A stretch of 64,000 nucleotides of DNA from an uncultured Bacteroidia bacterium (GCA_902785575.1 CACZZF010000006.1:1-64000); one strand, 5' to 3'; counted from the first letter of the stretch, positions 40,028 through 49,710 are shown. Numbers and translations are program-made. Notes: generated by a model from the sequence alone, not told the origin.

Positions 40028-42206
40028 CCTGCCAATCCTCCTGCATTGCCTGGACGCTTCTGGTTGCTACATGCCGTCACATGAGCCTAGGGATTATTTC
40101 ATGTACAGGATAAATGACAATTACCTTCACAAAAAAGATCTTGTTTCCCATTTCAATATAGGTTCGGATGAGAATTGCCTATTATGGCAGTCCCAGACTT
40201 CCAGGAGCATCCCTGTAGCAGATATCTACTCAATCGTGTATAAAGCCCCTGTAGGAGTAATCATGGATGCCATGGAGCATGGCATTGCTTTAGGTGAAGA
40301 GAACAAGTTCAAGCAATGGCTGCGCCACGATAGAGAGGCAGCAGAGTTCCTTCTGCTGGCAAAAAGATGTGAAGCGGCGAGAGAAGAGATTAATTCACCG
40401 TGGTATTACCCGTCCAAGAACTGTCCGGTCAGGAGAGAATTGGAAGATGTCGTCGATGCATACCGCAAATATTCAGGAAAGCGCTTTTCAGCAAGGTACC
40501 TTCTTCAGGCCGAAAGGGCGCTGTTCTCCCTCAAACGATATGAGGATTGTGTCAGCCTTTGGGATCTCGAGGACAAGAAGGTAGGGAATACCATACTTCG
40601 GAATTTGATTCTTCGATACGTTGCCGGGGCATGGCTTAATCTTGGGGATACAGAAAGAGCGGAAAAACTCTATGGTGAAGCCGGTGCTATAGAGGATCTC
40701 GCTTCAATCTACCATAGCAAGGTTGGAAGGGATTGGATTGCTTCCGTTTATGAACGCTCTCCGGATTCACCTGCCACAAGGGAAAAACTGGAGGCAATCA
40801 TTATTGATGCCGAGAGTGCGGTGGAATGGTCTCATTTCTCGAACCAGATGGACCTTGACTCCAACTACTTGCGTTCTGTCCGGGACCTTTGCCTCAAGAT
40901 TGGAAGAGAACAAAAGGTGAAAGATCCCGACCTGTGGTACTATTCAGCGGCGTTCATTGAGCATATTCTAGGAGACAACACCTCCGCTACACATACTCTC
41001 ACCCTTGCCGAAAACAGTCCAGGAAGCAAGTACATTAAGGAATCTATCAGAGTATTAAGGATTTACATTGACTCAATGAGTGACTATCGCAAAGGATACG
41101 AGGCCAGAATGCTTGACGATGTCAAATGGCTTGAACGGAAAATCAACGACGAGATAGAAGTGTACAGAGACATAACGGAGACAGAGGGAATCCATGCGAT
41201 ATCTGGTAATTGGAGTTTCTTCTATTGGAATGATATGCTCCGAAAGATTGTTCATTCCGGAATAGTTCCTACACTTCTTAAGGGCCATCAGGAAGTTACC
41301 GCATTGGCTTTTGCCAATATGGCTGACAACTATCTTCTTCAGAAAATCGATACTGTTTGGTCAGATTGTAAAGATACGTCAGGGGAACGGGTATTCAAGA
41401 AGATGTCCATGCAAGAATACAGAATAGGAGACGGCTTTAACTACCACGATTATAGAGACTCGTTCTTCAATCTAGTCGACATTGTTGATGTAGATTGCCT
41501 GATTAAATATGTTGATAACTTGAAGCATCCAGCAACAAGCATCTTGAGTTATCTTAACATAAAAGGATACTCTGAAGAAGCCTTTTTCCAAGATGTAATA
41601 GGCACCAGGATGATCCGTCTTATGCGGTATGAAGAAGCGGAGGAATGGCTGGCCAAGGTGCCGACATCTTTCCAAAAAAGGACTAACGTCTATAGAGATG
41701 GATACCTGAAATATGACCCGTTCAAACCCGAGTTGGAACCCTTACAGGATCGTGATGACTACAAATTCAAGTTCGCTCACGAGATGGCTTCGCTTGAGAG
41801 AGGTATCAATATGACTGAGGATCCCGACCGGAAGGCATTGATGATGACCAAGTTCGCCACAGGAATGAAGAACTCTGTTGGCAATTGCTGGGCATTGTCC
41901 TTTTACTCTAATTCAGCCGGATCATTTCCGTCTGTATGGGTATTCGAGAGCGACGCATTCCATGATCCTGGTGAATTGGTTCCGGACTTCCAGACAAAAG
42001 TGTTTTTACGTGCGGAAAAGATATTCAAGGAAGCCTTGGCTATTTGCGAGGACGAGGAAACAGCCGCGCGGATCAACCACATGATGGGAAACAATGCGAC
42101 AATTATTAAAGAATATCCAAACACCCAAGTCGCTTCAATGGTCAGAGGCAGTTGCGACACCTACATTGACTATCATTTCGAGCGCAAAGAGTATTTCCTT
42201 AGATAA
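39996..42206 (+). CDS. Unknown exported TPR-like protein, 736 residues
   Basis: The N-terminus has a signal peptide with a lipobox-like LDASGC. The rest is mostly helical, with TPR-like pairs around residues 150-230 (RYLLQAERALFSLKRYEDCV, NLGDTERAEKLYGEAG) and near residue 550 (MRLMRYEEAEEWL-like). A late segment NSVGNCWALSFYSNS is likely conserved. ATG codons at 39996 and 39999 can both start it. It overlaps the lipoprotein gene upstream by 32 bases and is followed by about 190 bases with no gene. Function unknown. Confidence 0.65.
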   Translation: MMRLRTFIVFSLPILLHCLDASGCYMPSHEPRDYFMYRINDNYLHKKDLVSHFNIGSDENCLLWQSQTSRSIPVADIYSIVYKAPVGVIMDAMEHGIALGEENKFKQWLRHDREAAEFLLLAKRCEAAREEINSPWYYPSKNCPVRRELEDVVDAYRKYSGKRFSARYLLQAERALFSLKRYEDCVSLWDLEDKKVGNTILRNLILRYVAGAWLNLGDTERAEKLYGEAGAIEDLASIYHSKVGRDWIASVYERSPDSPATREKLEAIIIDAESAVEWSHFSNQMDLDSNYLRSVRDLCLKIGREQKVKDPDLWYYSAAFIEHILGDNTSATHTLTLAENSPGSKYIKESIRVLRIYIDSMSDYRKGYEARMLDDVKWLERKINDEIEVYRDITETEGIHAISGNWSFFYWNDMLRKIVHSGIVPTLLKGHQEVTALAFANMADNYLLQKIDTVWSDCKDTSGERVFKKMSMQEYRIGDGFNYHDYRDSFFNLVDIVDVDCLIKYVDNLKHPATSILSYLNIKGYSEEAFFQDVIGTRMIRLMRYEEAEEWLAKVPTSFQKRTNVYRDGYLKYDPFKPELEPLQDRDDYKFKFAHEMASLERGINMTEDPDRKALMMTKFATGMKNSVGNCWALSFYSNSAGSFPSVWVFESDAFHDPGELVPDFQTKVFLRAEKIFKEALAICEDEETAARINHMMGNNATIIKEYPNTQVASMVRGSCDTYIDYHFERKEYFLR

Positions 42207-42394
42207 TGGCACATTGGCTAACGATGATGGGACCTGGTACATATATAATTGATAATCAACGACAAACGCAACCTGATGGTTTCATAATTGTGACCAGCAG
42301 AATAAGGAAAACACTGATTAATAATCAGTTGTGTAACAGCGACGGGTCTTATGGTCCTTGATTTATATATTCCCGCTATTGCAGCGATAATCCG

Positions 42395-42922
42395 CTAGAA
42401 CTCGAAACCGAAGGAAAGCTTAGGCATAAAGAGTGTTTTCTGGTCAGTTCTCTTATCGCCGAGCGGGGCTATGACTTTCCCACCAAGACTGATGGTTAAT
42501 CCGTGTCCGGAACGAAGGCCCCAGCTCCATCCGACATTAGGTTCCACGAACAGGCCATTCTGGAGTTTCATTCCGCCCTTATTCTCATAGTCGAATCCGT
42601 GCATATATCCAGTCTTGAGACCGACTACAGGTGTGCCCTTTTTGTCCCTGAGGTAAGAATGGAAGTCCAGGAAGGCCTCTCCGAAATAAGGGTTCTCCGT
42701 CCCGTTAGGGAATATGTAACCACCTATTCCGGCACCCAGGTAAACATTGCGATTGAACATATAGCCGTGGGATGTCTCGGCACCCAACCAGACCACAAAG
42801 TGATCTGTGATAGAGACACTTCCTTTGTAACCTTGCGACCTGTAGTCATTCTGGGCCGAAACGCCAATGAACGATGCTAAAATCAATACTCCCGCGAGCA
42901 AAACTTTGCTAAAATGATTCAT
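42395..42922 (-). CDS. Small outer-membrane beta-barrel protein
   Basis: 175 residues from ATG 42922 (the open frame goes further upstream but MNHFSKVLLAGVLILASF is a clear signal peptide start). The signal ends at SAQN. The mature part alternates hydrophobic residues with many Gly and aromatic positions and ends in KLSFGFEF, typical of an eight-strand outer-membrane barrel. It is monocistronic and 168 bases downstream of the GH106 gene. Role unknown. Confidence 0.7.
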   Translation of the reverse strand: MNHFSKVLLAGVLILASFIGVSAQNDYRSQGYKGSVSITDHFVVWLGAETSHGYMFNRNVYLGAGIGGYIFPNGTENPYFGEAFLDFHSYLRDKKGTPVVGLKTGYMHGFDYENKGGMKLQNGLFVEPNVGWSWGLRSGHGLTISLGGKVIAPLGDKRTDQKTLFMPKLSFGFEF

Positions 42923-43090
42923 AAAATTAAAGTTAATTAAAACAACAACTTCTGATGTGCCGGCCGGCGCACGGCAGATACAATAAACACATTCTATGCC
43001 ACTGCAAGGCATATTTTTCAGCGCAAGCCTTGGCCAGCCTGATCATATTGTTAATAGTTAAAAGCTTACCTTGAGTTTCCTGAACTCACA

Positions 43091-45772
43091 TTATTTCAGG
43101 AAGGTCAGGATCCTTACGGGACCGAGGAGGCCGGAGGTAGGGAGCGGGTCGTCGGGGGAATAGAAGTCCCAGGAGGTCTTGGTTGCACGATCCTCCTTCG
43201 GGAGGGCGGAATCACCGATAAGCCTGTTGCCCCAGGAGTTTGTGACCTTGATTTCCAGCGTGTTATCCCCTTCCACAAGAGCCTCGGATATGTCTATCTT
43301 GTAAGGTTCCTTCCATAAAAGCCCTAAGTCTTTCCCGTTGACGAAGACGTGTGCCATATTGAATACCTGTCCAAGATCCAGCATAACTCCCGATGCAACC
43401 TGGTCAGCACTCCACTGGAAAGTTGTCTTATAGGTGGCTGTGCCGGAGAAGAAGCGGAGGAAAGGATCCTGGGATTCATTCCAGGCACAAAGGCTGTCAA
43501 AATGATAGTCCACTCCCCTCTCAGGCTCGATGGCCGGAACAAAGTGGACATCCCAAGCGGAAAAAGACATAATTTCTTCTGTCACAGGTGTTTCCTCACA
43601 AATATATTCCTTCTTGGCTCTGCCTCGCAGCACAACGAATACGGCATCATCCCTTTCCATGTTAAGATCAACGAAAAGGCGTCCATCCTCAACCCTATAG
43701 GAAACATCCTCTATGGTGCCACGATCGGCTCTCCATACCTTAGGCTCCAAAGCTTTATTCCCCGGGCCGGATGAAATGCAATCCCTCAGGCCCAAAGTCA
43801 TATTCCTTGGCCTTGAACAAATATTCGCTATCCAATAGATTTCCCCGTCAGAAAGCTTACGATGGACAAAGGACACGCTATCGGGAATATTCAACACATC
43901 AGCGCTTATTCCTCCATTATCAAGAACGGCCCCAATATTACCTTTTCCCCTAAGGTCGCACACAGGTATTCCCGCCTCACGTACAGCCTCGATTCGAGCG
44001 GCAACCGAATCTGACATCCTTTCTATCTGGCTGTCAATCACCAACATACGATAGCTTGCTCCAGACTTGGAAACAATGCGCCCATCCTTTATCTCGAGAG
44101 CGTTCACAAGAGCGTCCCCATTCACGAAGTCATAGTTCCATCCAGCGGGAATCGCCGGCCTCTCCTGGCTGAACCTTGCCGTCGGATTGGTGTCCTCCCC
44201 ATACAGATAGGCGATATCGGCGACAAAGCGGCCCTGGCTGAGCATGAAGCAGCTCCTGCTGATGTAGTCAATCCACGGACGAGCCTCGGAAGCCCAGGTG
44301 TCGAACCTATTGAACCACTGGCCATACGGTCCAAGGCCTAGTCCTGGTTTGAAATCTTCTGATGGCTGATGGACAGATGTGTGGATCACAAACCTGTTGA
44401 GACCCTCAGCCATAGCCGCATCAGCGACAGGCTTGAGCTTGCCGGGATGGCACTGATATGCCCACCAGCCGTCCCATTTTCCAGGACGGCCGTTAGTGGT
44501 GAAAGCCTCGGCGGCACAGATGTTCTGGCCATAGATATGAGCCACTGACGAAGACTCCCTAAGGTCCGCCTCCATATGCGGCATAGTGGCGTAGACTCCC
44601 GCCCGGAAACGCACCCAGAACGCACCTTGGGGCACATCAGCTGTCTTTTTCACCATCATTCCGTCACCAATGAAGGCGCGCCTTTCCTCGTGGGATTCGC
44701 TATAGCGCTTGATGCCATATGAATGGAATATCTCGGTCGCGATGTCGTAGTGGTTCTCGGCGAGCAACTCTCCAAGAGTCTGCCGCCAGTCAAAGAGAAA
44801 ACGCTCACGCTCCTCATCGGTGCCAATCTTCTCACCGGCAAGAGCGGGAAGCCACATGGCCATTGAATATCCCCTCCTATTCTCGAACTCTTCCTCCATA
44901 CGCAAGGTCCACGTTCCTTTCCCGGACTCGTAACTATCTATGTCAATGTTGCTTATAGTCCCCGGGCCAAGCTTGCGGCCAAGCGCCTCCTCATACAACC
45001 CCAGATAGTTTCCCCAATACCGTCTCACGGCACCAGCATCCAGCTTATCTACCTCAAGGCCAGTGGCTTCCGGTGGAGCAGGCCCATTCACGGTCCCTAT
45101 CAAGGTGTAGGCGAACCTGTAGACTATCCATTCTCCTTCCGGAGCGGTCCAGTCAAGTATTCCATCGCTATAAGATGAGGAAATATCCTCAACTACCGGA
45201 TCGGGCCCCTGCCTGACCGCCAGAACCCGGACTTCCTTAAGATAATCACGGACAATTCCTTCCTGCGCCGGAACAGCATGGAAAAGGCCCGTCGAGACAG
45301 TTTGCCCAGGCAACGGAAGCCTCCCTTTGAAGTGGCCTCGGACAGGGGTCACGCTCCAAACCAGCTTCTTCTGGGCGTCATCCTCGCTCACCCAAGGGCC
45401 TCCGGTCAGGCTCCAACCAGGAGAACTGGCAATGCCGACTTCAAGGCCGAGGGAATCAGCGAGAGCCACCGCATAACGGAAGGCGTCCTTCCAGCCTTCA
45501 CTCATATAAGGAAGAAGAGTGTCAACTACTTGAGGCGTTGAATATGCCGCATCAAAGAGAAAGAAGCCTGAAAGGCCGATGTCATGCATCCATTGAAGGT
45601 CCTTCTTTATGCCATCCCTAGTCACATTGCCGTTCATCCAATGCCACAAAACCATAGGTCGGCTTTCGTGAGGCGGGTACATGAAACCAGCCTCGAGCCG
45701 CGAGCAGTCTTTCCTGTCGCAACAAGAAAGCGCCAGTAAAACAACGGCTATGAATAGGACGATTCTTTTCAC
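43091..45772 (-). CDS. GH106 alpha-L-rhamnosidase-like lipoprotein
   Basis: 893 residues from a GTG at 45772 that shares GTGA with the acyltransferase stop. The lipobox is LALSCCDRKD. The family start PPHESRPMVLWHWMNGNVT, the central ESHEERRAFIGDGMM region and the C-terminal sugar-binding domain (VFVNGKDLGLLWKEPY, LEIKVTNSWGNRLIGD) are typical of GH106 enzymes, which remove rhamnose from pectin and related glycans. The 3' 120 bases share long matches with the remnant at 51501. A longer start at 45850 is less likely because it lacks a signal at its N-terminus. Confidence 0.88.
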   Translation of the reverse strand: MKRIVLFIAVVLLALSCCDRKDCSRLEAGFMYPPHESRPMVLWHWMNGNVTRDGIKKDLQWMHDIGLSGFFLFDAAYSTPQVVDTLLPYMSEGWKDAFRYAVALADSLGLEVGIASSPGWSLTGGPWVSEDDAQKKLVWSVTPVRGHFKGRLPLPGQTVSTGLFHAVPAQEGIVRDYLKEVRVLAVRQGPDPVVEDISSSYSDGILDWTAPEGEWIVYRFAYTLIGTVNGPAPPEATGLEVDKLDAGAVRRYWGNYLGLYEEALGRKLGPGTISNIDIDSYESGKGTWTLRMEEEFENRRGYSMAMWLPALAGEKIGTDEERERFLFDWRQTLGELLAENHYDIATEIFHSYGIKRYSESHEERRAFIGDGMMVKKTADVPQGAFWVRFRAGVYATMPHMEADLRESSSVAHIYGQNICAAEAFTTNGRPGKWDGWWAYQCHPGKLKPVADAAMAEGLNRFVIHTSVHQPSEDFKPGLGLGPYGQWFNRFDTWASEARPWIDYISRSCFMLSQGRFVADIAYLYGEDTNPTARFSQERPAIPAGWNYDFVNGDALVNALEIKDGRIVSKSGASYRMLVIDSQIERMSDSVAARIEAVREAGIPVCDLRGKGNIGAVLDNGGISADVLNIPDSVSFVHRKLSDGEIYWIANICSRPRNMTLGLRDCISSGPGNKALEPKVWRADRGTIEDVSYRVEDGRLFVDLNMERDDAVFVVLRGRAKKEYICEETPVTEEIMSFSAWDVHFVPAIEPERGVDYHFDSLCAWNESQDPFLRFFSGTATYKTTFQWSADQVASGVMLDLGQVFNMAHVFVNGKDLGLLWKEPYKIDISEALVEGDNTLEIKVTNSWGNRLIGDSALPKEDRATKTSWDFYSPDDPLPTSGLLGPVRILTFLK

Positions 45773-46788
45773 GACATAGATTCCTTTTCGCCCAGAATTA
45801 ATAATCGTAGGATGCGGGTCTTGCGGAGCAAGCGGACAAGGTTGTAGCATAGCGCCAGCTCGGCGAGCGCCAAGAGTGGTGCGACCCAGTACGAGTGAGG
45901 GATCGGGACATAGACCTGCAACCTGTTGACCAGGATTTCAAGCAGGAAGGTCTGCAGGAAATATATTCCCAGAGTCGCGGCGCCGATACGGCATAGAGTC
46001 CCGCTCCATTTCCAGCGCCGGAGTGCCTCATAGACAGGCTTGGACAACAGATAGAATGTCATGCTACCTGCCATGCCCAGCGCCAGACGATACAAAGTCA
46101 GACCGAGGTTACCCCAATCAAAGGATCCCGTAGCGAGATCAATCACATGCGTGGGTCTTTCGTAAACAGTCAGATGTCCGGACCAGAAGCAGAGCAGCAC
46201 CCCGAATACTACCGCGGACAAAACCAACCAAATGACGCGATGCCTATCGACCTCCTCCCTGCGATTGCCGATGAGTATGCCCAAGCAGAAAACAGGCAGC
46301 ATGAAGTTGAGATTGACAATCCCAGTTCCGGGAATCAGGATGACCAGGACCGTGGCCACAATAGCGGCGAGCCAGTCTTTCCGCAGCCAACGGCACAACG
46401 GATGCATCAGCAGGTAGCAGAACAACAGGCATTTCAAGAACCACACGCAATTCATGAAGCCGGCGAAAGACCATTCACACAGATCCGCTATGGCCGTCAC
46501 CCCTGCCGCAAGCATGATGAGGCAGGCGATAGCATAGGCCGTCAGCGAAGGGATTCCCAACTGCCGGAGTTTGCCCAAAGCCATTTCTCCATAGCTGCGT
46601 CTCAAAGAAGAAGGGAAAAAGAAGCCGCAGACGAACATGAACAGTGGCATGTGATAGGAATATATGAATCCCCACACAGGATGGTCCCAGAACAGTCCTC
46701 CGGACAACTGCTCTGTCGAATGCCCTAGCAGCACTGAAAAGATCGCGAAGCACTTCAGCAGATCCATGTATTCCAATCTCTGTCCCAT
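45769..46788 (-). CDS. Acyltransferase family 3 membrane protein
   Basis: 339 residues with about ten membrane helices. The N-terminus RLEYMDLLKCFAIFSVLLGH with its histidine and the following HMPLFMFVCGFFF are hallmarks of the OafA/NodX acyltransferase-3 family, which adds acetyl or succinyl groups to sugars of exported polysaccharide. It is coupled to GH106 through a 4-base overlap. A -7 box ends only 4 bases before its ATG; alternatively translation may start at the second Met (residue 8). Confidence 0.88.
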   Translation of the reverse strand: MGQRLEYMDLLKCFAIFSVLLGHSTEQLSGGLFWDHPVWGFIYSYHMPLFMFVCGFFFPSSLRRSYGEMALGKLRQLGIPSLTAYAIACLIMLAAGVTAIADLCEWSFAGFMNCVWFLKCLLFCYLLMHPLCRWLRKDWLAAIVATVLVILIPGTGIVNLNFMLPVFCLGILIGNRREEVDRHRVIWLVLSAVVFGVLLCFWSGHLTVYERPTHVIDLATGSFDWGNLGLTLYRLALGMAGSMTFYLLSKPVYEALRRWKWSGTLCRIGAATLGIYFLQTFLLEILVNRLQVYVPIPHSYWVAPLLALAELALCYNLVRLLRKTRILRLLILGEKESMS

Positions 46789-46792
46789 GCAG

Positions 46793-46800
46793 CAAAGATA
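46793..46800 (-). promoter_or_regulatory. -7 box TATCTTTG close to the acyltransferase start
   Basis: Minus-strand TATCTTTG matches TAnnTTTG with just 4 bases to the ATG at 46788, as at 9017-9024. Confidence 0.42.
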
Positions 46801-46851
46801 GGAAACTTGCGGAAATTGAGCGCTTTTCGGAACCGTTTGATTGACAAAGAT

Positions 46852-46929
46852 TTACGAAAATAAGCATGGTCGAATTGACCGCCCTCAATTCCATAAAACA
46901 CTAATAATCAATCGCTTCCAGAACACGCC
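46852..46929. repeat. Dispersed hairpin-containing repeat, copy A
   Basis: Shares TTACGAAAA, an inner hairpin (GGTC/GACC here), TTCCATAAAACACT, ATAATCAA and a final ACGCC with copy B at 53922-53997. The right 41 bases match at 34 positions. It lies about 110 bases beyond the 3' end of the PIN pseudogene. Confidence 0.65.
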
Positions 46930-47040
46930 CCCTGTATCGTCCTGAAAAAAGTTTACCAAAAATCTAAACCTCTGGTACTATACAACGCCACCCAGCAAGA
47001 GGTCATCGAACTGTCATTTCGTAGAAAACAGAGTAGATAA

Positions 47041-47370
47041 TTACTTCGATCTAAAAAGGATTTCCAGCATTTCCGCAGGAGTGACAACGATAGGACTCGT
47101 AGGAAAATGTTTGGTGTTTCCCGTAACAAGATATGAGTCTTCTTTTGATAGAGCGACCTCATAAAAGACAGCGTCCTTAGGATCAGGAAATAGCTCTCCT
47201 GACTCCGTTCTGTCCATGTAAAGCCCAATGGATGTTATCGCATCCAAAACAGCTTTAACCAAGGATGAGGGGAACTTGAATTTTGGACGGTTAAGCACCT
47301 CTTTGTATTCGGCAAGTTATTCTTAGGACAGTCGCAGAGTCTGAATGGTTTGAACCGCATAAACATTCAT
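47041..47370 (-). pseudogene. Inactivated PIN-domain toxin gene
   Basis: The gene starts normally with ATG 47370, overlapping the antitoxin stop by ATGA, and reads MNVYAV. Then, instead of the expected IDTNVL (first catalytic Asp), an unrelated 12-codon stretch with two TAA stops follows, after which the frame resumes as LAEYKEVLNRPKFKFP and continues to the normal end (YLVTGNTKHFP, IVTPAEMLEIL). About 30 codons of the PIN N-terminus are missing. The part from 47298 could still be translated from GTG but lacks the first catalytic aspartate. Confidence 0.8.
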
Positions 47371-47660
47371 CGTCCTTCCCTCAACAACCGAATCTCCTCA
47401 TTAACCTCCTCAAGTGGCATACCAGCCAATCCATTCTCAATAGCCAGCCTTCTCAACTCATCGAATGCGGCTTTGCCCTTCGAGATGGTCTCCTCTTTAG
47501 ATGGCGCCTCGATGATAAAAGGAATACGTCGGTTCCTAACAACCGTGCGAGCGAAAATATTGAAGGCCGTATTGGTGCTCATCCCGAACTCGTCACAAAG
47601 GGCATCAAATTGAACCTTCAGGTCATTATCCATACGGATGGTCATTGCTGTCTGTGCCAT
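47367..47660 (-). CDS. RelB/DinJ-type antitoxin
   Basis: 97 residues. The N-terminal ribbon-helix-helix TAMTIRMDNDLKVQFDALCD and GMSTNTAFNIFARTVV are hallmarks of RelB/DinJ antitoxins, which bind DNA as dimers and repress their own operon. The C-terminal tail (RLAIENGLAGMPLEEVNEEI) would wrap the toxin. Its partner, the PIN gene starting within its stop codon, is broken, so the antitoxin is probably orphaned. A -7 box precedes it. Confidence 0.88.
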   Translation of the reverse strand: MAQTAMTIRMDNDLKVQFDALCDEFGMSTNTAFNIFARTVVRNRRIPFIIEAPSKEETISKGKAAFDELRRLAIENGLAGMPLEEVNEEIRLLREGR

Positions 47661-47680
47661 ATTTCAATCTATTCACAATG

Positions 47681-47688
47681 CAAATATA
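47681..47688 (-). promoter_or_regulatory. -7 box TATATTTG for the antitoxin gene
   Basis: Minus-strand TATATTTG matches TAnnTTTG, 20 bases before the ATG at 47660. RelB-type proteins usually repress such a promoter. Confidence 0.5.
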
Positions 47689-47751
47689 ATTAATTCGAAT
47701 CTATCTGCAACCATTATGCCATCAAAATAAAAGAATTTTTATCCTAAAGGC

Positions 47752-47768
47752 TGCCCCCAGAGGGGGCA
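47752..47768. other. GC-rich hairpin downstream of the TlpA-like gene
   Basis: TGCCCCC and GGGGGCA pair around a 3-base loop. It is 65 bases past the TlpA-like stop on the minus strand, but no T run follows, so termination is only possible. Confidence 0.4.
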
Positions 47769-47798
47769 AGGTTGCAGATTGGTTATTTTTAGTCTGAA

Positions 47799-47827
47799 GA
47801 TTCTTCGCTTATGCTCAGAATGACAAT
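47799..47827. repeat. Single copy of the GATTCTTCGC...TCAGAATGACA repeat
   Basis: AAGATTCTTCGC followed by GCTCAGAATGACAA, six bases from the TlpA-like stop. It matches one arm of the palindrome at 10934 and, with GGATCC-type changes, the sequence inside the GH2 gene. Confidence 0.75.
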
Positions 47828-47832
47828 TATGT

Positions 47833-49710
47833 CTACCTGAGGTTGCCTAAAACGGCATCGTCCAAGGTCTTGAGAATCTTGTCTTCGAAGCCGATGAAAG
47901 TGTTGGATCTTGAGCCGTCTTTGCCGACCACGAGATAAGAAGGGTAGGCGTTGGTACCCAGTTGTTTAAAAATGGTGTCAAGCTGCTTCTTGGTGAGGTA
48001 ATAATGGTCTCCAGCGATTGACGGGACCATATCCACCCACTCCTCTTTTGGTGAAGTGGAACTGGTGACATAAACAAATGACACATCCTTAAAGCGATTA
48101 TCTTTAAAGGGTTCCATCTGTTTGATAGCCACCTTGCATGGCTCGCACCATGTCGCCCAGAAGTCCACAAGAATAGCCCTGCCTTTATAGCGCTCAAGAA
48201 TGGCGTCCAGCATCTTCTCGGGAGCCGCTTCAGGGACAGATCTCACCTTACCGACCGGTGCCTTGACCTCGGCTTTGTCGGCTGGATCCAATAGACTCTC
48301 CTCCTTTTCTTTAGCCTCGGCAGCCTCAACAGCTATCCGTTCAAGACATTTCTTGAACATGGGATATTCACATTTGTCGAAAAGCGCAAGTTCCTCAGGA
48401 GTAAGTTCTTCCCCCGCATGAGCCTTGGCTGTAAGAGGGCCAAGCGTGGAAAGGGCGCCCACGAAACCATCACCTTCCGGTGCGACCGCCTTGAACAAGG
48501 CCGGCTTGAGAGCCAAGGACAAGTAGGGGTTGAACACTATCTTCGTATCATTCAGGCCGATAGTACCCAGCCAGGCGAAATCCTCATTACTGAGCTCGAC
48601 GGGTGCGAAAACATCCAACATTGCCGACACAGCTTGCCCCTTTAGCTGTGCTTGCTGGTATTCCTTGACATATTCAGGAAGCGCTTGGTCACCGGAGATG
48701 GCGTCAGAATACTCTTTGTATATTGTTTTCAATAAGTTGACATAACTTGCCCCATCCGGGAAGTCGCTGGAAAGCCTTGAATCCGTTAAAAGATTGTATT
48801 CTCCCGGACTGGAAAGATAATCCCCGCAATCAAGCAATGCGGAATAAGTTCCTTCGTATTTGGGGTAGAAAGGAAGAGCCTTCTTTCCATTTTTAAGACC
48901 GAAACGCTCCTCCGTCAAATACCTGTAACCAGCATCGACCGTCATCCTGACTGTTTCACCGGGGGAAGTGTAGAAATCATTGCCTATCACATACATAACT
49001 CCGGAATTACCATTGTCGAACATGAGGAAAGATGGATAAACTCCATTCTGGTAAAACCTCAAAACGGCCTTGCCGGAATCATCGAATGTCCCATCGACGG
49101 AAAAGTTACCTTTCTCACGAGGTGGAATCAGGGGGGAGTTCATTAGTCGGAAACTGATTGGTGGCAGTCCTTTGAGCGAGCATCCAAGATCCACCTCGAC
49201 CGTTGTGAGTCCGGAATCCGTGGAGAGTTCCGGAATGTGGGCCGGCATCTTCCCGGAGGCCTTTGTCTTGGCTGGTCTTTCCCCCGTCAAGTCAATATTA
49301 TAGAACTTGAAATCCCCAGGAGCCTCTCCCTCCAAAAAGCTGATTTCTTTTAACTTGGACGGTATAGGCTCGAAGAAAAGCTCGAACGAGGCACTACCCT
49401 TCCGATCCCCACGGAACCATTTCCCAAGCGTGATTCCCTTGGCGGAAATGAGGTCATATTTTTCCCCACCAGCGAAAAGATAACTATCCGGGGATATACG
49501 AATATTCGACATCAACTCGAAAGCTTTGAAATAGAATACGGTAGCACTATCCCGCATCTCAATCTTCCTGATCTCTAGCGATGTGACGTTCCTGTAATCA
49601 TACCTGGGTAATTCCACAACCCGCAAGTGTTCCTTGTCACAAGCGCCTGACAAAACCGCGGCGATAGTTAAAACCACCAAGCCTGGTTGTATAAACAATC
49701 CTCTTTTCAT
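47833..49710 (-). CDS. TlpA-like thioredoxin-fold lipoprotein
   Basis: 625 residues with lipobox VLSGACDKE. The first 480 residues have beta-rich and helical parts without a clear family. The C-terminal 140 residues are a thioredoxin fold with AILVDFWATWCEPCKVAIKQ, CxxC near residue 522, and the cis-proline region TNAYPSYLVVGKDG. Such proteins reduce disulfides in the periplasm or on the surface. It is the last gene of the ECF sigma operon, 10 bases after the DUF4252-like gene. Confidence 0.87.
   Translation of the reverse strand: MKRGLFIQPGLVVLTIAAVLSGACDKEHLRVVELPRYDYRNVTSLEIRKIEMRDSATVFYFKAFELMSNIRISPDSYLFAGGEKYDLISAKGITLGKWFRGDRKGSASFELFFEPIPSKLKEISFLEGEAPGDFKFYNIDLTGERPAKTKASGKMPAHIPELSTDSGLTTVEVDLGCSLKGLPPISFRLMNSPLIPPREKGNFSVDGTFDDSGKAVLRFYQNGVYPSFLMFDNGNSGVMYVIGNDFYTSPGETVRMTVDAGYRYLTEERFGLKNGKKALPFYPKYEGTYSALLDCGDYLSSPGEYNLLTDSRLSSDFPDGASYVNLLKTIYKEYSDAISGDQALPEYVKEYQQAQLKGQAVSAMLDVFAPVELSNEDFAWLGTIGLNDTKIVFNPYLSLALKPALFKAVAPEGDGFVGALSTLGPLTAKAHAGEELTPEELALFDKCEYPMFKKCLERIAVEAAEAKEKEESLLDPADKAEVKAPVGKVRSVPEAAPEKMLDAILERYKGRAILVDFWATWCEPCKVAIKQMEPFKDNRFKDVSFVYVTSSTSPKEEWVDMVPSIAGDHYYLTKKQLDTIFKQLGTNAYPSYLVVGKDGSRSNTFIGFEDKILKTLDDAVLGNLR

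Noticed and set aside
42311..42333. Hairpin ACTGATT/AATCAGT after the TPR-like gene as terminator
   Set aside because: No T run follows and it is over 100 bases from the stop; function not supported.
42398..42420. Resemblance of CTCGAAACCGAAGGAAAGCT to the 22-bp radC repeat
   Set aside because: It is the coding end (SFGFEF) of an outer-membrane barrel gene and has an extra base within the match, so chance is likely.
42957..42975. GC-rich palindrome GTGCCGGCCGGCGCAC upstream of the small barrel gene
   Set aside because: Could be an operator, but there is only one copy and no regulator next to it; not claimed.
46147..46728. A 193-codon frame opposite the acyltransferase
   Set aside because: The other strand has a clear membrane acyltransferase; this frame has no family resemblance.
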